A DNA stretch of 64,000 nucleotides from Thelonectria olida (lineage: Eukaryota > Ascomycota > Sordariomycetes > Hypocreales > Nectriaceae): NCBI GenBank assembly GCA_020736575.1, contig JAGPYM010000003.1, positions 2,046,001 to 2,110,000 on the forward strand. The letters run 5' to 3'. Shown here one piece after another: positions 57,351 to 64,000 of this stretch (positions within the stretch are counted from its first letter, which is position 1; each line of letters opens with the position of its first letter). Below the pieces are notes generated by a model that was not told where the DNA came from, made no database searches, and saw only the letters and a program-made list of their open reading frames with translations. Position numbers and translations under genes: made by a program.

Positions 57351-59663
57351 ATGTCCACCCCGCGCCGTCGCTCGGCTCGACTGGCAGGTGTCGCCAGGGT
57401 AAGTGAAGGCATCGTGATGCATGTCAACAAGACTTCAAGGAAGCCATCTAACAAGATACACCAGACTAGGATCGCCGCGCCTGCTCTATCATCCGTCTCC
57501 GAGTATCACGAAGCGCCTGAGAATCTTCCCGAGCTCCCTCAGGAGAGCAACGATGCTGCTCCCTCGTCTCCCCTACCCGCGCCTTCGACCCCAGCCTCCT
57601 CGGCGGTCAAGCCTCCTCACGATGAGATGCACCCAAGCAAGGCTCATCAATCCATGGGTCAACCTTCGTCGGCTTTGAGACTGGGATTCTCCGACATCAA
57701 GCCTGCAAACAAGGACGGGCATCACTCTGGGCTGCCACCAACCCCATCCAAAATCGGCGTCCCAGCCACGCCATTCACCTTCCGAGTGTCGCGCGAGGGC
57801 ACTGGTACTCAGTTGAGCGGCGAGGCTCAGCGACTGCTCGAAGAACTTCGAGAGCAAGCTGATCGAATTAAGGTCGATCTGGTTGCCCAACGCGAGGCTG
57901 AGAATGCCGCCGCCGAAGGACAGGATCGCAAAATTGCCAAGGCCAAGGGCAAATCTGGTCGATACAGCGCTGCTCACATGGCTGAGTTCAAGAAGATGGA
58001 TTCCATCGAGAACCACGCCTCGGCTTGGAGAGCCCAGGCTGGCCGAGTCACTCCCCTCGCGTCTGCACTGAAGCGATCTCCCTCAAAGGCAAACCTTGAT
58101 TCTACACCGACTTCTCAAGTCAAGGCTGGCCTCAAGCGGTCACCATCTAAGGCCAACCTAAACACCACTCCCACATCTCAGGTCAAGCCTGATGCTCGGT
58201 CTGCTTCTAAGCCTGCCAATGAGCCAGTCACACCCAGCGCACCGCGTTTCAAGCCTAGTCTCAAGCGGACGTCGTCCAAGGCGAATCTCGATGATCTCCA
58301 GCAGTCTCCTTCTCCCAAGAAGACAGCTCCTCCCCCATCCAGTGCTAAGCCACGCATTTTTGCCAATATTGATTTGCAAGTATCTCGTGAGCAGCAGCGT
58401 GTTCCCTCAAAACGATTCAAGCAGCACATGGAGGATGATACTTCAACCACCCGCCCTGTTTCTCGTGATGGCACTTCAATCCCTCGACCCAAGTCTAGCG
58501 GAGCTGGCTCCATCAAAGCGGTGCCTACTCCCTCTGGTCTGGCTCGACTTAGTCCTACCAAAGCCTCTCTCACCCAAGCTGCGGCGCAAGGCAAGCCGAC
58601 CATCTCTCTGGTCAAGTCACCCTCGAAATCCGACCTTGGAAAGGGGCTCTCCAAACCTCCTAGCCTTCAGAGTTTGACATCTTCGATGAAAACTTCAACT
58701 CCTCGTGCTCGTGTTATTAGCCCAGGCCGATTCGAGAGGGTCAAGTCGATACTTCGAGGACACCGGACAGCCTCTGGCAATGTTCAGACAGCTATTCCAC
58801 AGCCTACTATCTCGCAAACGCCAGCTCCACCTAAGGTCGAGAAGGTTCACCATCAAGTTCCCTTGACTACTCCTCGACGTAAGGTTACGAAGCATGTTGC
58901 GTTTACTCCTGAAGTCATGCGCATGGCAAGAGAGCAGGACTCGCCTTCGCCCATGAAGACAATGCCCAAGCCCAAGCCTCTCCGAACCTTGGATGAAGAC
59001 CAATTCCCATCGATGGAGGGGGTTCTTGCTAAGGCCAAGTCGGACGAAGTGGTCTATCCTGATCTCTCTGGTTTCCGGCCTCTGCCTGCGCCTCCTGCCG
59101 ACAAAGCTGCTGATCAGCCTTCTGTCAAACCCGCCTCCGTCCCAGGAACCTTCACATTTAGGAGTGACCACACGATCGAATTTGGCGGTGCTTCTGCCTC
59201 TGGCTTTGGTGGCTCGGCTGGCCAATCGAGCATTCGTCAAGTTCGTCAGTCGATCAAGCCCGCGGCTGAGATGCCCGGCAGCTTCCCAGTTCCTCCGTCT
59301 CCCAGTTCGCATCCTAATAAGGAAAATAAGATGCCATCTCTCACCAAGATGATCCCTGGAGCTGCTCATGGAATGTCCAACAAGAAGCGCCACCGTGCTC
59401 ATTGGGATGAGGAGGATGAGGAGGATGAGGAGGAGCAAGAGGATGACTCTCGCGCGGCGAAGAAGCGCAAGAATCAGCATCTCGACGGAGAGGCTCTGTT
59501 TGCACCCCGACTCCTTGGCACCACTCCCAAGAGCAGTGCCAAGAAGACAAGGGCTGGCCGTTCGGTTTCAGCAACGCCTGGCTCGGCCAGCCCGACCAAG
59601 AAGCGTGGCATTATCAGCATGAGCCGGCTCAACATGCTTGCGCGTCCCAAGAATCGGAGCTAG
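57351..59663 (+). CDS. Basic SPxK-rich putative nuclear protein (unknown function)
   Basis: It starts MSTPRRRSARLAGVAR. A 66-nt intron at 57399-57464 is very likely: GTAAGT donor, CTAAC branch, CAG acceptor. It keeps the frame and has no stop, so spliced and unspliced forms give 748 and 770 aa. The protein is long, basic and mostly disordered. A predicted helix lies near EAQRLLEELREQADRIKVDL. Three copies of LKR[ST][PS]SKANL occur (58068-58292), with more SPSK/SPTK sites, the CDK consensus. KHVAF (residues ~492-496, 58890-58904) fits the K/R-x-V-x-F docking motif for protein phosphatase 1. Near the end come an acidic run (DEEDEEDEEEQEDD), basic RAAKKRKNQ and TPTKK-like patches. These features suggest a chromatin- or mitosis-linked phosphoprotein; that is inference. 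I recognise no named family. Confidence 0.85.
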   Translation: MSTPRRRSARLAGVARVSEGIVMHVNKTSRKPSNKIHQTRIAAPALSSVSEYHEAPENLPELPQESNDAAPSSPLPAPSTPASSAVKPPHDEMHPSKAHQSMGQPSSALRLGFSDIKPANKDGHHSGLPPTPSKIGVPATPFTFRVSREGTGTQLSGEAQRLLEELREQADRIKVDLVAQREAENAAAEGQDRKIAKAKGKSGRYSAAHMAEFKKMDSIENHASAWRAQAGRVTPLASALKRSPSKANLDSTPTSQVKAGLKRSPSKANLNTTPTSQVKPDARSASKPANEPVTPSAPRFKPSLKRTSSKANLDDLQQSPSPKKTAPPPSSAKPRIFANIDLQVSREQQRVPSKRFKQHMEDDTSTTRPVSRDGTSIPRPKSSGAGSIKAVPTPSGLARLSPTKASLTQAAAQGKPTISLVKSPSKSDLGKGLSKPPSLQSLTSSMKTSTPRARVISPGRFERVKSILRGHRTASGNVQTAIPQPTISQTPAPPKVEKVHHQVPLTTPRRKVTKHVAFTPEVMRMAREQDSPSPMKTMPKPKPLRTLDEDQFPSMEGVLAKAKSDEVVYPDLSGFRPLPAPPADKAADQPSVKPASVPGTFTFRSDHTIEFGGASASGFGGSAGQSSIRQVRQSIKPAAEMPGSFPVPPSPSSHPNKENKMPSLTKMIPGAAHGMSNKKRHRAHWDEEDEEDEEEQEDDSRAAKKRKNQHLDGEALFAPRLLGTTPKSSAKKTRAGRSVSATPGSASPTKKRGIISMSRLNMLARPKNRS
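58068..58292 (+). repeat. Three-copy LKR-x-x-SKANL peptide repeat
   Basis: Two adjacent copies also share the following TPTSQVK; a third, shorter copy comes after a linker. The repeats are diverged at DNA level, so they are old and probably kept for function. Confidence 0.75.
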
Positions 59664-60394
59664 CGCGCTCCAAACGTATGGCCTTTTGTACCAGACTAGT
59701 GATACTGGAAGGTACCAGTGCTTCATCGGTGATTGTATAGTACGAATCTCTCGTCGTGGTCTGACTACCCTTGTTCAGTCTTGGAATTGAGATGTTGATG
59801 GCTTGACTGCCGTTAGCATTTTTGGTCCCTCGTCGTGGGATAAGGGCCAAATCAGCAGACGGGATTGAGAATAACGAGCAACGGCTTTGTTCAGCTGGAG
59901 TTTTGAGATTGGTTTTTTTCCCTGGCTGAAAGGTCTATAACTGCGTCAAACGGTATACGATTTGCAAAGGTTGATTGATAACATTGTTTTAAGGGAAATG
60001 GATGGAATTCGGTGTACGGATCAGGATAGGTGGCGTTCACTCAAAAATCACTAGGCTGTCAGATTAACAAAAACGTGTAATGAGAATTGTTTTGATCTCT
60101 TGTAATTGTCTGGTTCGTTTGAAGAATGCTGAATGGACTCTTGCGGATTGTTGGACGCGCCTTCTTGTGTTGTTGCCCTCACAGCTGCAAACGACGCAGG
60201 CAGGGTATTCCTCTCTGCTCAACCTTTCATCTTACTACTGTCACCCTAGAAACATCCAACATCCGAGGGCTACTTCTATATCGAATGCCTGGCCAGCTCA
60301 TTCATCTATTTCTCTGCATATTTTTTTCGACGACACTCGTTACTACCTATTCCTTCTCTTTCCACGAGACTCTCCTCTACTGTTCTCGAAGGCA
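59664..60394. other. Intergenic region upstream of the LIM-type gene
   Basis: It holds the 3' UTR of the preceding gene and the promoter/leader of the LIM-type gene. The last ~150 bases are pyrimidine-rich. No gene was recognised. Confidence 0.55.
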
Positions 60395-61957
60395 ATGCCT
60401 TCTCCGAGCCCCGCCAACATCTTCACTTGTACTTTCTGCTTCCATCTTTCCCAAGGACCACCTCACGTCGTCGGCCGCTCAGCCCGTCTCGCCTGCGCCG
60501 CGTGCTACGCTGCACTTCTCGACCTCTCCATCTGCTAGGTGTGCGAGGAGCTCATCTTCCGCGGAGACGAGTGCGTCAGCTTCGGGTGGTGTTTCTGGCA
60601 CCGATCGTGTTACGGTTGTCTATTGTGTGGTGGCCGGTCAGTGTGCCGCGGCGTTCCTCTCCATGAACTGTTTCGGGAAGCCGAGAGGAGAGAGGGAGCT
60701 GCTGCCTCGCGTGGGAGTGAGGTCATGGAAGCTCCCTTGTGTGCAGCTTGCGTGGTTGAGATGGAAATGGATGGGGTCCGAGAAGAAAAGGTGGTGGTGC
60801 AGAGGGGGCTGAGGAGGGTCGACCAGGTGGACGGAGGGTTGACGAGAGCGAGATGGGAGGCCAAGAGGGTTGCAGCACATACCCGTACCCACCAAAGAAG
60901 GCCACCAAAGGTATTGACGGCTGATTGAATGAGAGAATCTTTTTGAACTAACAATAACTGCCAGCCAACTACTCGCGACAACATACTCAGGGCCGGAGAC
61001 GGAGCTGGCACCGAGGCCCTCAGTCTCGGCAACGCGCCAACAGAATCTCATGCCCCTTTCGAGGCAGCGATCTGGGTCGACATCTTTGATCCTATCAACA
61101 ACCCTTCGTTTAAGCCCAGCCCGCTGAAGCCGATTCCTCTGTTCATGCAGCGACCGCCGGCACTTGCAATCGAAGCGAAGCGCCCGCAAACGACGATCGA
61201 TGAATACCTCCAGACTTCATCCCATTTAGAGAATCTAAGGTCAACGCCTCGAGCCTCCACTGAGTTTACTTCTAGAGCTACAATGACACGCCTTCCTCTG
61301 TGCCAGCCTACGACTCCTCGACTTACACCTTCTAGCCCTACGACCCCGCGCCCTTTGAGCCCTCACCCTCCTACCTTGAGGCCCACGACATTTATGGCAT
61401 CTTATAACACTCAACCACCGACCCCTCCACAAGATTTTGACTACGTTGGACCTCTTGTTGGACCGCCTGAACCGAGACGGCAACCATTTGCCGTGGTTAG
61501 AGAAGAGCCCCTGAAACGGCCTTCGTCACGGTTGGCTAACTCGACAAGGCACGTGGAAGGAAGCTCATCCACACATCAGACACCTCCTGAACATCCTGAG
61601 CAACCTGGGCAGTCGCCATATCCACGGCCACTGTCAGTCGCAAGAGCGGTCAGTCCAGAGTATTCACAGCTTACATCCCAGCCCCACTGTGTTATTCGCT
61701 CTACACCACCACAGTCATCGGAGTATCTCGAGCGGTACAAACCGGTGATGACTCCTGGATCCAGGAAACCACCGTTGGCCGAGCCCAGACCAAGTCCAGC
61801 TATCCCCGTGATGAGCCTCCCAGAGAAGCCGGAAGAAGCTCGACAAGCAAACGGCGTGGATGATGATGGAGCAAGCAGGGTAAGTAATGAGAGCCGGGAT
61901 TGGGAAAAGGTGAAGAACGTCGGGGCCGAGTTGAGACGGTTCTTTATCGGACGGTAA
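60395..61957 (+). CDS. LIM-type zinc-finger protein with an in-frame TAG
   Basis: Two exons (60395-60910 and 60965-61957; 54-nt intron with ACTAAC branch) would encode about 502 codons from MPSPSPANIFTCTFC. Codon 48 is TAG (60536-60538), and the same frame continues at once with VCEELIFRGDECVSF. The zinc pattern is CTFC, then CAAC, then C-[TAG]-V-C, 18 residues, H-R-S-C, CYGC, CLLC and later LCAAC. This matches the LIM spacing C-x2-C-x18-H-x2-C-x2-C-x2-C, with the stop codon inside the first C-x2-C. Tryptophan (TGG) there would differ by one base. No good intron removes the TAG. The C-terminal ~300 residues are Pro/Ser/Thr-rich and end NVGAELRRFFIGR. LIM domains mediate protein contacts, often at actin or in the nucleus. 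Possible explanations are a nonsense allele, a sequence error, readthrough or an unseen splice. Confidence 0.62.
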
Positions 61958-62240
61958 GGTTGAGATGGCTCCTCCTGAACATCTCATGACGATGACCACC
62001 CAACTTCTAGATGAGCACTACCGAGACTGCCCTAGATCCTCGAATACCATGGCATTGTCAATCAAAGTTCCTCTTATAGAAAATTAAGCCCTTAAGTACT
62101 TATTTCAGACATGTGCTTTTGGCCATCGGCTGAATGTGACGACAGTCGGTTATCGCCGGATGCTGACGCCGAATAGAAAGGCTGGGCCTTCAAAGTACCT
62201 ATCTACAAGATGGTTGGATTCGTTGTTTCACCATCGTTCT

Positions 62241-62312
62241 CTACCAGGTACCCATTTAAGGTAAATAGGTACCTAGATACCTTGCTGTATATACTGCTTA
62301 GGTAGGTAGGTA
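62241..62312. repeat. Cluster of AGGTA / TACCT units
   Basis: CAGGTACC, TAAGGTAAATAGGTACCTAGATACC and TTAGGTAGGTAGGTA lie within about 70 bases, on both strands, making overlapping short palindromes around GGTACC. Similar elements occur near 15941, 56875 and 57231. Confidence 0.7.
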
Positions 62313-63261
62313 TTCTCTCTGCCGCCTTTTGTGATGATTCGTTTAGACTAAGTTAGATACGTTGGTGCACTGGTATGCAACCGATCTTCGGAGTGAGAAA
62401 GCCGACAATTTACCGAGCTAGTTGCTCTGCACGGAGAGAGGCTATCCAAGGCATGGGAGCTTGTTGCCCACTGGATCATTCGCACACGTGGTGGACTCGG
62501 ATCGTGAAGGACTGTTGGGACCGGCTAGAGTGGACAGTACTCAGGTGCTAAAATTTTGGGCGATTTTTTATTCTTTGGAGGCGGGGTAAATTGTTGGCAT
62601 CACGACCGTGCGGCAAGCTCTCGACATTGCACTGTAAATTGTCCGGCATGAAGTAGTCTGGTGGTAATGAATCTGGGAACGACTGGCATCTTTTTAAAAG
62701 ATGAGATTTAAGCAAAACCCAATTGATCATATCATGCACTTAATAAAGACACAACCACCACATGATTGAAGAACTAGCATGATTGAGCTGAAACTTGGAA
62801 CTGACAACTGACGAGCGAAGGTGTTCTTGCCCTGTCCAATCGCAATTGCGCTTCGGTACATGTACCGACCACGTACCGACAGCTCAGGCAGGCACCACTT
62901 GGACACACAAAGCCCACTTTCCAACTTGGCTCGGCCAGCAAGAGCCCTAAGACAAACAATTCCAACTCCACCACAAAAATAATTTTCACCAAATTGCATG
63001 ATACCAGTACCCTAAGCGAGACAACGCTGGCCACCTGTTGAGCAAAACCTGGGGATTGGAACGGCCGGGACGCAAAAGCTCGAGGGAAAGGTACATACGG
63101 CCGGGCGTTTAAGAAAGGGAAAAGAAATGTACTCCGTGCATGTACTGTAATGGTTTGCGTCACTGTCCTTCTGCTTGGGTGGGAAGCTATGCTAGAGCTG
63201 TGCCCTGATACCCCGCCTTTCGTGCAGAAAAAGAAGGAAGGCACTGTGTAATTGAATTCAT

Positions 63262-63286
63262 TGTGTGCGTGTGCGTGTGTGTGTGT
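63262..63286. repeat. GT/GC dinucleotide microsatellite
   Basis: Alternating TG with two GC interruptions, non-coding. It is purine-pyrimidine alternating and therefore able in principle to form Z-DNA. Confidence 0.85.
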
Positions 63287-63558
63287 CCGAGAAAGCAGGA
63301 AGCGATTGACCTGCTCCTCCCCTCCACTCCCTCTGAAGGCCTAAAGCCCAAAGCCCCAAAACCGGAGCCCAGACGCCGTTCAACCTTACACTTTTGACTG
63401 AGGGCGGAAAAAAAAAATAAACACCACACAAAGGCAAGCTCCCGCCGGGTCATGCGACCGTAACCCTCATCTCTCTCCGCCACAAGTTTGTCCCGACTCA
63501 GAGTCGCCCTTCAAGTATCTACGCCCTCCCACGGTAGGCGATAAGCCCAGGCGACAAG

Positions 63559-64000
63559 ATGTCGGTCGTCACCAAGGTATGTTCTTATTGTCATGTCTGG
63601 CTTGACAGCTTTCGTCATGATGTCGCGTCGCCGTCGCTGTTGAATTTGGCCCCCTCTCGACTCGTTACTTTGGCCTGGCTCTTGCAGCCAAGCTGTTGGC
63701 TGGCGCCGTTGTCGTTCTCATCGTCACCACCCTCCAAGCTTCGAGTCGAGACGCTCTTGAACAGAAACGCGAGAAGCATCAACCCGTCTTTTATCAGTTG
63801 TCACATCATTGCTCTTCCCCGCCGAGAATCACTCACACAAACCATCTTTGGTGGTGGGCGTCACTACGATTCCGGCCTTCTCTCCTCTCTTGCGCCATGG
63901 CCCTCCCAACCACCACAAAAATCACCCGCCCTAGCTATTGCCCTACTCTTGCTACTACAGAAACAATGCATCATGCGTGATCTGACAAAAACTAACTGAG
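63559..64000 (+). CDS. 5' end of an unidentified gene, cut by the window edge
   Basis: ATG at 63559 starts a short frame, MSVVTK, followed at 63577 by a GTATGT donor. The upstream ~250 bases are C/T-rich like a fungal leader. Downstream, one candidate acceptor is TTGCAG at 63682-63687, but it joins the obvious hydrophobic frame (KLLAGAVVVLIVTTLQASSR) out of phase. ACTAAC near the window end (63991-63996) looks like a branch site, so the first intron may run past position 64000. With only six certain codons no product can be named. Confidence 0.3.

Larger units (their letters stand above)
61958..63558. other. Intergenic region with AGGTA-rich and GT-rich tracts
   Basis: About 1.6 kb without a supported gene. 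The tract 62241-62312 is full of AGGTA/TACCT units. A GT microsatellite lies at 63262-63286. From about 63300 the sequence becomes C/T-rich, a likely promoter/leader for the gene starting at 63559. A short A-run lies near 63410. Confidence 0.55.

Noticed and set aside
60460..60538. Intron ending in CTAG to remove the LIM stop codon
   Set aside because: No branch site; the only in-phase donors are poor GTC sequences, and splicing there would destroy the zinc-ligand spacing.

Overview
The window looks like nuclear DNA of a filamentous ascomycete (Pezizomycotina), most likely a Sordariomycete and possibly Hypocreales. The reasons are short introns (mostly 50-80 nt) with GT..AG ends and CTAAC/CTGAC branch sites, a dispersed intronless tRNA-Ser, and typical fungal gene families: Med15 with a KIX region, an RTA1-like membrane protein, a GPI-anchored mucin-like protein and a Yap-type bZIP. 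The order-level placement is inference.

Layout. From 1 to about 8.9 kb I see no gene. MED15 (+, 4 exons, 10093-14934) follows, then a Whi5/Nrm1-type G1/S repressor (+, 3 exons, 16686-17729), which converges on aspartyl aminopeptidase (-, 18383-19922). A small secreted cysteine-containing protein (+, 21369-21590) converges on an RTA1-like seven-helix protein (-, 22275-23240). A gene-poor stretch then holds tRNA-Ser(AGA) at 26425-26506 and a GPI-anchored Ser/Thr-rich protein (-, 28772-29705).

After a further gene-free 4.9 kb comes a denser housekeeping block: tRNA exportin LOS1 (+, 34568-37908), the TPR protein YPP1 (-, 38471-42221), pre-60S factor RIX1 (+, 43029-45344), a WW-domain protein (-, 45698-46537), a secreted GH16-like protein with an apparent +1 frameshift (+, 47395-48610), and a Yap-like bZIP factor (-, 49914-51470). 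A 5.9-kb gene-free stretch separates the bZIP gene from a basic, SPxK-rich putative nuclear protein with a PP1-docking-like motif (+, 57351-59663). Next is a LIM-type protein whose first zinc CxxC is interrupted by an in-frame TAG (+, 60395-61957). The window ends just inside another gene (first exon about 63559-63576).

How the genes relate. There is no biosynthetic cluster or operon-like set. The recognised genes are housekeeping and regulatory: transcription (MED15, bZIP), the cell cycle (Whi5-like), tRNA export (LOS1), ribosome assembly (RIX1), PI4-kinase scaffolding (YPP1) and peptide turnover (APE4), with a few surface or secreted proteins between them. I found no convincing transposon, CRISPR array, 5S rRNA or prophage-like element, and no system I would call new. 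The best leads are single-gene oddities: the TAG in the LIM gene, the GH16 frameshift, an intron whose retention would remove a GPI signal, a WW domain preceded by three PPLP motifs, an intron of 66 nt that keeps the frame, and the long gene-free regions next to regulatory genes.
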